Position numbers and translations under genes: made by a program
From: Chitinophaga pinensis
Lineage (GTDB): Bacteria > Planctomycetota > Phycisphaerae > Phycisphaerales > SM1A02
Assembly (NCBI GenBank): GCA_943329105.2
Contig: CALQCP020000068.1
Coordinates: 1 to 10,346, forward strand
Reading direction: 5' to 3'
DNA length: 10,346 nt
Notes under the pieces: model-generated
Seen by the model: the letters and a program-made list of their open reading frames with translations, nothing else
Database searches by the model: none
What the model was told of the DNA's origin: nothing
Part shown: positions 1-6,907 of the stretch, one piece after another
How positions within the stretch are numbered: the first letter of the stretch is position 1
Layout of the letters: each line of letters begins with the position of its first letter

Positions 1-734
1 TGGCAGAGGTTGTCAATCTTGGAGCCGGCGCCGATGCGCGTTGCGGCAAACTTGCCACGATCAATCATGGAACCGGAGCCAATCTCTACATCGTCTTCAA
101 GCACCACCGAGCCGAGGTGCGGGATGCGCAACACCGACTTCCCATCAGCGCTGGGGCGGTAGCCAAATCCATCGCCACCGATCACTGAGCTGGCCCCGAT
201 GACGCAGCGAGCGCCAACGCTGCATCGCTCGCGGATCACCGCGTTCGCGTGGATGAGTGTTCCACTTCCAATCTGAGCGTCCGGATAGATGACGGCGTTG
301 GCATGAATCGAAACGTCCGTACCGATCACGCAGCGCGCACCAACGACGGCACCGGGTCCAATCCGCGCACCTGCGCCGATGGTGGCGGTTGGATCAATGC
401 GGGCATCCGGCGAAACTCCCAGCGCTGGCAGCGACTCGCCGGGGAAGAACAGGTCCAGCACCGGGATCATTGCCAGATCAGCGTTGTCCACTTCAATGAG
501 GCTGCGGCGCGAGGCATCATGGCCGCGCACTTCAATTCCGCGGGTCACAATCGCAGTGCCGGCGCGTGAATCAGCCCAGCGGTTTGCGTTGAGCAAGTCA
601 CCAATGAAGGTGAGTTCGTCGGTGCCTGCATCAATCACGGTGCCCAGCCCGCGCACGGGGCGGTCTCCGGGTCCAACCAGTGTGCCGCGCACCAATTCGG
701 CGATCGATCCCGAAGTGTGCAGGACGTTCGTCAT
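1..734 (-). CDS. lpxD: UDP-3-O-acylglucosamine N-acyltransferase LpxD (3' part beyond window)
   Basis: LpxD transfers a 3-hydroxyacyl chain from acyl-ACP to the 2-amino group of UDP-3-O-acylglucosamine, the third step of lipid A synthesis, in the cytoplasm. The reading frame begins with ATG at 734-732 and stays open to the window edge, giving 244 codons plus 2 nt. Residues 1-100 match the N-terminal uridine-binding domain (LTFIGDLLNANRW, 41-53). From about residue 107 the protein is a left-handed beta-helix of hexapeptide repeats (ATIGAGARIGPGAVVGARCV and on). The family motif GGDGFGY is at 186-192, followed by EIGSGSMIDRG and a terminal IDNLC that corresponds to IDNQC in the E. coli enzyme. 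The catalytic histidine should lie a few residues past the window end, so I cannot confirm it. The start overlaps the stop of the preceding ompH-like gene as ATGA, and no Shine-Dalgarno is visible, so translation is probably coupled. Confidence 0.95.
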   Translation of the reverse strand, partial: MTNVLHTSGSIAELVRGTLVGPGDRPVRGLGTVIDAGTDELTFIGDLLNANRWADSRAGTAIVTRGIEVRGHDASRRSLIEVDNADLAMIPVLDLFFPGESLPALGVSPDARIDPTATIGAGARIGPGAVVGARCVIGTDVSIHANAVIYPDAQIGSGTLIHANAVIRERCSVGARCVIGASSVIGGDGFGYRPSADGKSVLRIPHLGSVVLEDDVEIGSGSMIDRGKFAATRIGAGSKIDNLC

Positions 735-1369
735 GGCTTCGGTGCAGCGTGTGGCGCAGCGATGGCAGCCGGCGGAGCACCGCCGCGCGATTTAAACTCA
801 GCGTTCGCTTTAGCGATCACGGCGTCGGTGATATCGAGCTCATTGTCTGCAAAGAGAATGCGGCGCATGGCAAGTTGCTGCCGAGTAGCCGTGAATCCCG
901 CTGGTTCGATCGGCGGGATCGAATCGTTGATGATCACGTAGTCAATCTTGCCTTCTTTAGCCACTGCGGCAGCCGCTTCGCGCACCTTGATGTACAGCGA
1001 GCGCATGCCACTGGCGCGCTCTGCTTCCACCTTCAATTGGCCAAACTGATCCTGTGCGCTCATCGTGCCGATGGCGCCTTCCACTTTCTTCAGCGTGTCG
1101 TTGTAGGGCGGGGTGCCAGGCTTGTAGCTCTCCAGCTCAGCATTGAGGTCCTGCAGTTCCCGGCTCATGCGGTCCTTCTCGCCAACCATCTTTTCGCCAA
1201 GCGTCTTGATGGCAGCTTCAATGGACTTTTGTTCATCAAGCGCCGTGAAGATGCGTTCCACATCAACACTGGCAACGCGGGAAGGGCGGTCGGGGAATGC
1301 AGTGGCGGCGACAAGCACGGCTACGGCAATGCCAAGGGCGATCGTGGTATTTCTCATGGTAGTTGTCAT
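731..1369 (-). CDS. OmpH/Skp-family periplasmic chaperone, second tandem copy
   Basis: This 212-residue protein belongs to the OmpH/Skp family of periplasmic chaperones that hold unfolded outer-membrane proteins on their way to BamA. Residues 5-25 form a signal peptide or membrane anchor (MRNTTIALGIAVAVLVAATA). VASVDVERIF (32-41) is the typical first strand of the family. Residues about 42-140 are charged and helical, as expected for the coiled-coil tentacles, but are interrupted by a short SYKPGTPPYND stretch (81-91). IDYVIINDS (142-150) and ILFADNELDITDAVI (171-185) are the conserved C-terminal body strands. The tail (197-212) is Ala/Pro-rich and likely disordered. The start at 1369 was chosen because a short upstream ORF ends over it; Met5 (1357) is an alternative. 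The family function is known; action on BamA substrates is inferred from operon position. The protein is longer than the usual Skp of about 160 residues. Confidence 0.87.
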   Translation of the reverse strand: MTTTMRNTTIALGIAVAVLVAATAFPDRPSRVASVDVERIFTALDEQKSIEAAIKTLGEKMVGEKDRMSRELQDLNAELESYKPGTPPYNDTLKKVEGAIGTMSAQDQFGQLKVEAERASGMRSLYIKVREAAAAVAKEGKIDYVIINDSIPPIEPAGFTATRQQLAMRRILFADNELDITDAVIAKANAEFKSRGGAPPAAIAAPHAAPKP

Positions 1370-1395
1370 GAAACTGAAACCGTCGGGGTGTTCAT
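1366..1395 (-). CDS. Candidate 9-codon upstream ORF overlapping the second ompH-like start
   Basis: Between the two ompH-like genes the minus strand reads ATG at 1395-1393, then eight sense codons, then TGA at 1368-1366 (peptide MNTPTVSVS). Its stop overlaps the ATG of the downstream gene as ATGA, an arrangement typical of translational coupling. No Shine-Dalgarno is visible in front of it, and a 9-codon frame can arise by chance, so this is a weak call made mainly from geometry. Confidence 0.25.
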   Translation of the reverse strand: MNTPTVSVS

Positions 1396-1407
1396 GTCGG
1401 GGTGAAT

Positions 1408-2118
1408 TTACTTGGCTGCAGGCGCAGGCGCAGGAGCTGGCGCGGCACCCGGAGCTGCCGCTGGAGCGGCTGCATCGCCCGTGGTCGGTTTGGAAGTGGC
1501 GCCGCGCGCGTTGTTCATGCGCACGACGAGTTGGTCAGTGACATCGATGGACTTTGCTGCAAAGAGGACGCGGCGGCGGACGATTTGCTCTTGCGCCTGT
1601 GACTCAAGCGGCACTTTAGAATCGCGCTGCAACTGAATGTCGGTGACGCCGTCGTTGACCAAGATGACGTCCCAGCCCTCCGCGTCGGCCAGCTTTTGAC
1701 TCTCCGACCGAACATTGCGGTACATGCTTTGCCACATCAGGGCGCGCTCACGATCAACCTCGATCTTCTTAATCTTTTCCCACTGCTCCATTTGCAGCTG
1801 TTCGAATGCCAGTTTGTCACGAATTCCCATCCGCTCTTGATCGTTGGCGGCGGTCTCCATGGTCTTGGCCAATTCCTCAACGGACTTTCGCTTGGCGGTG
1901 AATTCGTCTTGGACCTTTTTGCCAAGTGCGGTGATCTGCACTTCCCAATCGCTGCGCTCATTGAGGCGCTCGATCACTTTGACCAGGTCCACGGTGGCGA
2001 CGCGGGTGGGTGCGGGGGCCATGCGTGCGGAGGCGCCGGCGTTGTACGAGACGGCGGTCACCATTGCCCCAGCAATTGCTGCGACGAAGATGCCTGCAAA
2101 GGTCCGTTGGTTGCTCAT
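1408..2118 (-). CDS. OmpH/Skp-family periplasmic chaperone, first tandem copy
   Basis: This is a 236-residue OmpH/Skp-like protein directly downstream of bamA. Residues 5-31 form a signal peptide or anchor (FAGIFVAAIAGAMVTAV, 7-23). VATVDLVKVIERLNE (40-54) opens the conserved body. Residues about 55-145 are rich in Lys, Glu and Gln and predicted coiled coil. WDVILVNDGVTDIQLQ (149-164) and VLFAAKSIDVTDQLVVRMN (184-202) match the C-terminal body strands and parallel the second copy. The last 25 residues are an Ala/Pro repeat tail. The open frame extends upstream to 2205, but that extension runs into the bamA coding end and lacks a signal sequence, so the ATG at 2118 is preferred, 40 bp after the bamA stop. 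The stop is TAA at 1410-1408. The clear divergence from its neighbour implies an old duplication; the two may form separate trimers or mixed ones (inference). Confidence 0.87.
   Translation of the reverse strand: MSNQRTFAGIFVAAIAGAMVTAVSYNAGASARMAPAPTRVATVDLVKVIERLNERSDWEVQITALGKKVQDEFTAKRKSVEELAKTMETAANDQERMGIRDKLAFEQLQMEQWEKIKKIEVDRERALMWQSMYRNVRSESQKLADAEGWDVILVNDGVTDIQLQRDSKVPLESQAQEQIVRRRVLFAAKSIDVTDQLVVRMNNARGATSKPTTGDAAAPAAAPGAAPAPAPAPAAK
1411..1476 (-). repeat. Ala/Pro-coding short repeat tract at the 3' end of the first ompH-like gene
   Basis: A run of related GGCGCA and GGAGCT hexamers (plus-strand reading) encodes the Ala/Pro tail of the first OmpH-like protein. The tract stays in frame in whole codons, so length changes by slippage would lengthen or shorten the tail without breaking the gene. 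The second OmpH-like protein has a similar but shorter tail that is less regular at DNA level. Confidence 0.6.
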
Positions 2119-2158
2119 CCCGGCAGTGTACGCAGCCGCCGCCACCGATGGCAGGGTG

Positions 2159-4609
2159 TCAGAAGGGCAGATCGATCGTGAAACTGAATACCTGTTCCTC
2201 GTCATTTTGCTGCTTCAGCACGGGGTAGGCAAAGTCGAGGGCAATGGGCGCCTGTCCGAACTGTGGAATGAAGATTCGTAGGCCCGCGCCAACGCCCACG
2301 CGGTACTCCGCGAGCCAGGCGTCATCGTTCACGGTTCCGCTATCAACGAAGGTGACAACGGATAGGAATTCGCCCATGATCGGGATTTCGTATTGGGCTC
2401 CCGCAAAGAACAGGAAGTTGCCGCCGATGGGCACATTGGTGTCTTGCGTGGTGAACGTGGCAGGGGGGTTGCTGCCGATGATCCGATTGGACTTCGGGCT
2501 CACAGTACGGAACGCAAAGCCGCGCAGCGTTCGCCCGCCGAGGTACCAGCGTTCATACACAGGGGCATCCGTTGAGAAGATGTATGCAGCCTGCGTCCGC
2601 AGACGTAGAACTTGTTTACGCCCCAGAAAGTCTTCGTAGGTTGTGAAGAACTGCGTGAGGTTGATGCCCACCTGTGGATACGCGTAGTCGCCGCCAAAGA
2701 TGCCGTGGTATCCGGTTTGCAACTCCAACTGTGAACCACGCCCCGGGTGACTGGGATTGTCCACTTCTGTGCGCGTGAGCTCCGCAAGAACAGCACTGTT
2801 GTAACTTGGCCCGCGCTGTTCCCACACCTCCACCGGGGTGTTGTTCTCGAAGTCAGTCAGTGTGACACTCTCTACCCGGGGATTGACGGAGAATGACCAA
2901 AAATCACCAATGCGCGTACTGATTCCAAAGAGCAAGCTGGCACGATCTTCCAGGTAACTGTCAAAGAAACGAGTGCGGTAATTGAGCGCGGTGTTGCCAC
3001 CCCAATCGCTATCCAACAGGTGCGGATCACCGATCGAGACGTTGTAGTTACTCACTTCAATACCCGGCGCGATAGCCAGGTTGAAGGTCTGTCCGGCGCC
3101 GCGGAAGGAGCGACCGCCGGTGAATTCATCAAAGGTATTGGGCGTATCAGCCAGGTCGAAGTTCTGCTGCTTGAGCGAGATCTCCCCGAACAAGCCGGAG
3201 TCGGTGCCTGCACCAACACCAAAGTTCACGGAGCCGGTTTGCTTCTCCTTGATATCCACCAAGACATCGCGAGTGCCCTTGTCATCGGCATCCGGTGCCT
3301 GTGGCGTCACCCGTGGCTCGCGGAACAAGCCGGAGCGGTCGAGCCGCTTCTCGGTGTTCTTGATTTCACGCCCGTCCATCGGTCGACCGGGTTGGAAACG
3401 AACGAGTCGGCGTGCCACTTTGTCACGCGTGACATAGTTGCCTTGAATCTCTACCAAGCCAGTTGCATAGGCACCGCCTTCGCGAATGTTGAGAAGGAGG
3501 TCAACCTCGGGCTCCTCGCCAACGCGCACCCAACTGTCACCAACGCGGGCATCGATGTAGCCCATTACTTGGTACGCCTGCACAATGGCCGCTTTGGTCT
3601 TGTCAATCAGGTTGCGCTGAAAAGGATCGCCGCGTTGGATGACGGCAAGATTGCTAATCTGCTCCCGCGTCATGATTGTGGGCGGGTTGCCGGCTTCGCC
3701 CTTCACAACTAGGTTTCGTAGCCGGTATTGGCGTCCTTCTGCAATCACAAAGACAATCTTTGCTTCGCGCTGATCGGAACTCAATTCAATGCGTCGATCA
3801 ACGCGGATGTCAACGTGCCCGCGGTCTTTGTAGTAGCGGTCAATGGTGGCAACATCTTCCACCAAGAGGTCTTCTTCAAGTTCACCTTTACGGAATAGGA
3901 ATATCCATGGCTTCGTCTTGATCTGCGCCTCAAGTTGTTCGGAAGCAAATGCCTGGTTGCCAACAAACTCGATCTCGCGAATACGTACGCGCGGTCCTTC
4001 GATGATTTGGAAGAGGAGCAACCCTTGGTCAAGTTTGCTCTCGTCCACCTTCACGTCAACCAGGTAGTTGCCGCGCCCCTTGTACATCTCTTTGATTCGG
4101 AACACCGATTGCTCCAGCAAGAAGTCATCGCGTGGCGCGCCGGTGGCCAGCGGCACGGCCTTGCGCAACTCCTGATCGGTGATCACATAGTTGCCGGCGA
4201 AGTCAATGCTGTTGACGATCTGCTGCTCTTCGGCGGTGTAGGAAACTTCGACGCTCCCGTCGGGAAGGATGGTGGCATCCGCCGAGACCTGTCCAAATCG
4301 ACCCAGTCGGTACAAGGTAGAGACGTCATTCTTGACCACCTTGGAATCGAAGGGCTGCCCGGCGGCGATACGCAGGTTGTTGCGGATCTCTTGTTCAGTT
4401 GCCAACTTCTTTCCGCGGATCACCACCTTGATGGATGACACCGGTCGGTCCGCCAGCGTTTCGTCTTCAAGATCAAGCGCCCACGCGCGCGCGCTTCCTA
4501 AGAAGGCAATGCAGGCGATCAGCGTCACCAGTAGGGCGCTGCGCAGGACGTCGCCGAGGTGCCCGGGACGGGATGTCCGGCGGGGAGTTCGTGTACCGAG
4601 GCGATCCAT
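2159..4609 (-). CDS. bamA: Outer membrane protein assembly factor BamA (Omp85 family)
   Basis: BamA is the beta-barrel core of the BAM complex, which folds and inserts outer-membrane proteins. The 816-residue product has a basic N-terminus and a signal sequence (about 21-44, ending AWA before LD). Five POTRA domains follow at about 57-125, 130-205, 206-290, 294-375 and 378-455, each with the recurring pattern of a strand, a GN or GQ turn and an amphipathic helix (for example IDFAGNYVITDQEL and VEIQGNYVTRDKVARRL). The barrel runs from about 456 to 816. The loop-6 signature reads WYLGGRTLRGF (688-698), where E. coli has VRGF. The chain ends in phenylalanine (TIDLPF), as expected for a beta-signal. 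The ATG at 4609 is preferred over a TTG at 4639 that would add ten residues. The gene leads the minus-strand cassette with the two ompH-like genes and lpxD, and diverges from gcvT. Confidence 0.97.
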   Translation of the reverse strand: MDRLGTRTPRRTSRPGHLGDVLRSALLVTLIACIAFLGSARAWALDLEDETLADRPVSSIKVVIRGKKLATEQEIRNNLRIAAGQPFDSKVVKNDVSTLYRLGRFGQVSADATILPDGSVEVSYTAEEQQIVNSIDFAGNYVITDQELRKAVPLATGAPRDDFLLEQSVFRIKEMYKGRGNYLVDVKVDESKLDQGLLLFQIIEGPRVRIREIEFVGNQAFASEQLEAQIKTKPWIFLFRKGELEEDLLVEDVATIDRYYKDRGHVDIRVDRRIELSSDQREAKIVFVIAEGRQYRLRNLVVKGEAGNPPTIMTREQISNLAVIQRGDPFQRNLIDKTKAAIVQAYQVMGYIDARVGDSWVRVGEEPEVDLLLNIREGGAYATGLVEIQGNYVTRDKVARRLVRFQPGRPMDGREIKNTEKRLDRSGLFREPRVTPQAPDADDKGTRDVLVDIKEKQTGSVNFGVGAGTDSGLFGEISLKQQNFDLADTPNTFDEFTGGRSFRGAGQTFNLAIAPGIEVSNYNVSIGDPHLLDSDWGGNTALNYRTRFFDSYLEDRASLLFGISTRIGDFWSFSVNPRVESVTLTDFENNTPVEVWEQRGPSYNSAVLAELTRTEVDNPSHPGRGSQLELQTGYHGIFGGDYAYPQVGINLTQFFTTYEDFLGRKQVLRLRTQAAYIFSTDAPVYERWYLGGRTLRGFAFRTVSPKSNRIIGSNPPATFTTQDTNVPIGGNFLFFAGAQYEIPIMGEFLSVVTFVDSGTVNDDAWLAEYRVGVGAGLRIFIPQFGQAPIALDFAYPVLKQQNDEEQVFSFTIDLPF

Positions 4610-4665
4610 GCTCGATCTGCGAGGATAGTCGCGCCGCAATGTCTTCGGCTACCCTCTCCCGAATC
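4610..4665. promoter_or_regulatory. Compact divergent start region between bamA and gcvT
   Basis: Only 56 bp separate the bamA ATG (4609) from the preferred gcvT ATG (4666), or 29 bp if gcvT starts at 4639. Both transcripts must begin in or near this space, so at least one promoter probably lies inside the neighbouring coding sequence or its leader. I see no convincing -35/-10 pair for either direction and no strong Shine-Dalgarno. A GAGG at 4621-4624 lies too far from the 4639 ATG to be persuasive. Confidence 0.4.
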
Positions 4666-5811
4666 ATGAGCACTGCCAATCTTGCCCGTACACCCTTCCA
4701 TCACTGGAGCGCCGAGCGCGGGGCTCGCTTTGTGGATTTCACGGGCTGGGAGATGCCCATGTCGTACGGCTCCATCATTGACGAGCACCACGCGTGCCGG
4801 TCGGGTGCCGCGTTCTTTGATGTCAGCCACATGGGTCGATTGCGCATCACTGGTCGGCATGCCCGCAAGTTCCTTGACCGTGTTTGCACCCGGCAGATCA
4901 TGGGTATGGAGCGTGGCACGGTGCGCTATTCGCTGGTCTGCAACGAGCGGGGCGGGGTGCGTGATGACGTCTTAGTTTATTGCTACGAGGAAGACGACTA
5001 CATGATGGTGGTCAATGCCTCAAACCGCCTGAAGATTCTCGACTGGTTCGGGTCGATCAAGGCGCGTGAGAACATGACATTCCAAATGGAAGATGTCACC
5101 GCAGACACCGCGATGGCTGCCATTCAGGGGCCAAAGGTCATTGACATCGTGGGAACGTTCAGCCGCGAAATTCCCACGCTGAAGCGTTACCGATTCGCTG
5201 AAAAGAGCCTGATGATTGCCAAGCTCACCGTGAGCCGCACCGGTTACACGGGCGAGGACGGCGTAGAAATAGTGATGGGATCAACGGTCGCCAAGTTTGT
5301 TCTGCCGATGCTCTTGCGTGAAAAAGAGGGCGTGACGGCCATGGTGCGGCCGGCAGGCTTGGGCGCGCGGGATTCGCTGCGCACGGAGGCATCAATGCCT
5401 CTGTATGGCCATGAAATTACCGAAGAAATCGACCCGCTGAGCGCAGGTCTCGGTTTTGCGGTCAAGCTTGACAAGGGTGATGTGGATACGCGCGAAGGTC
5501 GTTTCATTGGCCAAGAGGCTTTGTTGAAGATCAAGGCTGATGGCGTGCAGAACAGCCTGGTTGGCTTTGAAGTGGAGGGTCGTCGCTCCGCGCGCCAAGG
5601 GATGCTGCTCTATCAGGGTGGCAAGCACGTTGGGCACGTGTCCAGCGGCTGCCTCAGTCCCACGCTCGACAAGGTCATTGCCATGGGCTACGTGCCCGCA
5701 GCAATGAGCGCGGTTGGTACGGAATTTGAACTTGATCTTGGCAAGGTGAAGACCACGGCAAAGGTCGTCAAGATGCCGTTCTACAACCCGGTGCGCACGA
5801 AGACGGCTTAA
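4666..5811 (+). CDS. gcvT: Glycine cleavage system T protein (aminomethyltransferase)
   Basis: GcvT takes the aminomethyl group from the lipoyl arm of GcvH, releases ammonia and passes the one-carbon unit to tetrahydrofolate. The 381-residue product matches the family along its length: FVDFTGWEMPMSYGSIIDEH (22-41), FFDVSHMGR (50-58), GGVRDDVLVY with the conserved aspartate pair at 100-101, IQGP, TGYTGEDG, GLGARDSLRTEASMPLYGHE and the C-terminal domain signature SGCLSPTL. It is close to the usual length of about 360-370 residues. The ATG at 4666 fits homologue N-termini best; the in-frame ATG at 4639 would add nine residues, and neither has a good Shine-Dalgarno. gcvH and gcvP are not adjacent, so the other subunits must be encoded elsewhere. 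The gene is monocistronic by layout: it diverges from bamA and converges on the sigma gene. Confidence 0.95.
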   Translation: MSTANLARTPFHHWSAERGARFVDFTGWEMPMSYGSIIDEHHACRSGAAFFDVSHMGRLRITGRHARKFLDRVCTRQIMGMERGTVRYSLVCNERGGVRDDVLVYCYEEDDYMMVVNASNRLKILDWFGSIKARENMTFQMEDVTADTAMAAIQGPKVIDIVGTFSREIPTLKRYRFAEKSLMIAKLTVSRTGYTGEDGVEIVMGSTVAKFVLPMLLREKEGVTAMVRPAGLGARDSLRTEASMPLYGHEITEEIDPLSAGLGFAVKLDKGDVDTREGRFIGQEALLKIKADGVQNSLVGFEVEGRRSARQGMLLYQGGKHVGHVSSGCLSPTLDKVIAMGYVPAAMSAVGTEFELDLGKVKTTAKVVKMPFYNPVRTKTA

Positions 5812-5821
5812 GCGCCGATGT

Positions 5822-5978
5822 AAACGCGGTCACGTGATTTGATGACCACGCTGTTACGCGGTCAGGTGATTACACGCTCATGCGTTCACGGGATCACCAA
5901 GCTCACGCGCTCACCGGATCACAAGCTCACGCGTTCACCCGATCACACTATCTCATACTCACACGCTCTGACTGTCAC
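5822..5978. repeat. Degenerate tandem array of 8-bp units (NNNNTCAC) with 24-bp higher order
   Basis: On the plus strand TCAC or a close variant begins at 5830, 5854 (TTAC), 5862 (TCAG), 5870 (TTAC), 5878 (TCAT), 5886 and 5894. After a single 9-bp step it continues at 5903, 5911, 5919, 5927, 5935, 5943, 5951 (TCTC), 5959, 5967 (TCTG) and 5975. Every step is exactly 8 bp apart from the one extra base and two decayed units at 5838 and 5846. The four bases before TCAC cycle through three types (GCGK, SSGA and AMGC), giving 24-25 bp copies starting at 5858, 5882, 5907 and 5931. The array fills nearly the whole space between the converging gcvT and sigma genes. The sigma stop codon (5975-5977) sits in register with it. 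On the minus strand each unit is GTGA plus four bases. No function is known to me. Confidence 0.85.
5828..5847. other. Small inverted repeat 17 bp after the gcvT stop
   Basis: GGTCA (5828-5832) pairs with TGACC (5843-5847) around a 10-nt loop. Two further pairs beyond one mismatch (5825-5826 with 5849-5850) extend the stem. Its left arm overlaps the palindrome TCACGTGA (5830-5837). No T-run follows, so it is not a standard intrinsic terminator. It could still slow transcription at the gcvT 3' end or simply be a by-product of the octamer array. Confidence 0.35.
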
Positions 5979-6892
5979 GCACCCGGTGCTTGCTTGCGCT
6001 TGCGACCTGGTCGAGCCTTCTCGGTGCTCTCCACTGGCATGTTCTCGCGGAAGAATCGGCTTGGCTTGGGATCAGTGAGTTGCCCATGCAACTTCTTGAG
6101 GGCCTCGACTTCAATCTGCCGGACGCGCTCGCGCGTGAGTCCAACCTCCAGGCCAATTTGCTTGAGCGTCAGTGGTTCCTTGCCCTCAAGACCGAAACGC
6201 AGGCGCAGAACGCGTGCATCCCGTTCGTCGATGGAATCAAGGAGCTTGAGGATGGTGGAGAAGTCTTCCTTGCGCTCAACATCGTGCTCGGGAGCAGTGT
6301 TGCGCGTGTCTTCAAAGATGTCGCCGAGGTGAGCTCCCTCGCCGTCTTCGCCGGTGGGTGACTGGCTGGGGGCGTGGTACGCCTTGACGGCGCGACGGAC
6401 GATCAGAAGCTTCTTCACTGGAAGCCCCATCGCCGTTGCCAACTCTTGCAAGGTGGGTTGGCGACCGAGGCTCTCTTCAAGCTTTCGGTTGGTGTGCTTC
6501 CAGCGCGCAATCAATTCCACCATATAGGCGGGAATGTGAATGGGCTGTACTGCGTTGATTAGGGTGCGCTTGATGGCCTGCTTGATCCACCAACTGGCGT
6601 AGGTGCTGAAGCGGGCACCTTGCGCGGGGTCAAACCCTTCAACGGCCTTGATGAGGCCGATGTTGCCCTCTTCGATGAGGTCGGAGAGTGGCAGGCCGCG
6701 GTGGGCGTAGTTCTTGGAGATGGAGATCACTAGGCGAAGATTCGCCTTGATCATCCGATCCTTGGAGTTCAGGCACTCATCGTTGATGATGCGCCAACCC
6801 AACACCTTTTCCTCGTCGGGAGTAAGGAGTCGTTCCTCCTTGATTTCTCGGAGGTAGAGCTGAAGTTCGTTTTGGACACTGGTTCGCGCCAT
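5975..6892 (-). CDS. RNA polymerase sigma factor, sigma-70 family (RpoD-like, no region 1.1)
   Basis: This sigma factor directs RNA polymerase to promoters. The 305-residue product starts directly at region 1.2 (NELQLYLREIKEERLLTPDE, 8-27). Region 2 spans about 44-115, with core-binding DLIEEGNIGLIKAVEGFD (71-88) and the -10 recognition and melting segment RFSTYASWWIKQAIKRT (94-110). Region 3 is about 120-172. The region 3.2 finger includes GAHLGDIFEDT (186-196). Region 4 carries the -35-reading helix-turn-helix LTLKQIGLEVGLTRERVRQI (241-260). A basic tail follows (273-305, with RPGRKRK). The lack of region 1.1 suggests a group 2 or reduced primary sigma rather than a full-length RpoD; I cannot tell which. 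The ATG at 6892 is preceded by GAGG four bases upstream. The stop TGA is in phase with the adjoining octamer array, and a hairpin lies in the leader. Confidence 0.96.
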   Translation of the reverse strand: MARTSVQNELQLYLREIKEERLLTPDEEKVLGWRIINDECLNSKDRMIKANLRLVISISKNYAHRGLPLSDLIEEGNIGLIKAVEGFDPAQGARFSTYASWWIKQAIKRTLINAVQPIHIPAYMVELIARWKHTNRKLEESLGRQPTLQELATAMGLPVKKLLIVRRAVKAYHAPSQSPTGEDGEGAHLGDIFEDTRNTAPEHDVERKEDFSTILKLLDSIDERDARVLRLRFGLEGKEPLTLKQIGLEVGLTRERVRQIEVEALKKLHGQLTDPKPSRFFRENMPVESTEKARPGRKRKQAPGA

Positions 6893-6907
6893 ACACCCTC
6901 GCGATCA

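Noticed and set aside
680..1405. 241-codon plus-strand open frame
   Set aside because: It is antisense to the second ompH-like gene, whose protein has clear family motifs, and its own translation shows none.
2119..2205. N-terminal extension of the first ompH-like gene into bamA
   Set aside because: It overlaps the bamA 3' end and would place 29 residues before an otherwise normal signal sequence.
3020..3712. 230-codon plus-strand open frame inside bamA
   Set aside because: It is antisense to the POTRA and barrel coding region of bamA, and its translation has no recognisable domain.
4435..4665. Extended gcvT frame starting inside bamA
   Set aside because: The extra 77 residues lie antisense to bamA and lack similarity to any GcvT N-terminus.
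5828..5850. Intrinsic terminator after gcvT
   Set aside because: A stem exists but is weak and has no T-run behind it, so it is reported only as an inverted repeat.
5822..5978. CRISPR array
   Set aside because: The repeat units are 8 bp in 24-bp super-units with no unique spacers, and there are no cas genes.
5839..6332. Plus-strand open frames across the repeat gap and the sigma 3' end
   Set aside because: They run through the tandem repeat and antisense to the sigma gene. The translations reflect the repeat and base composition.
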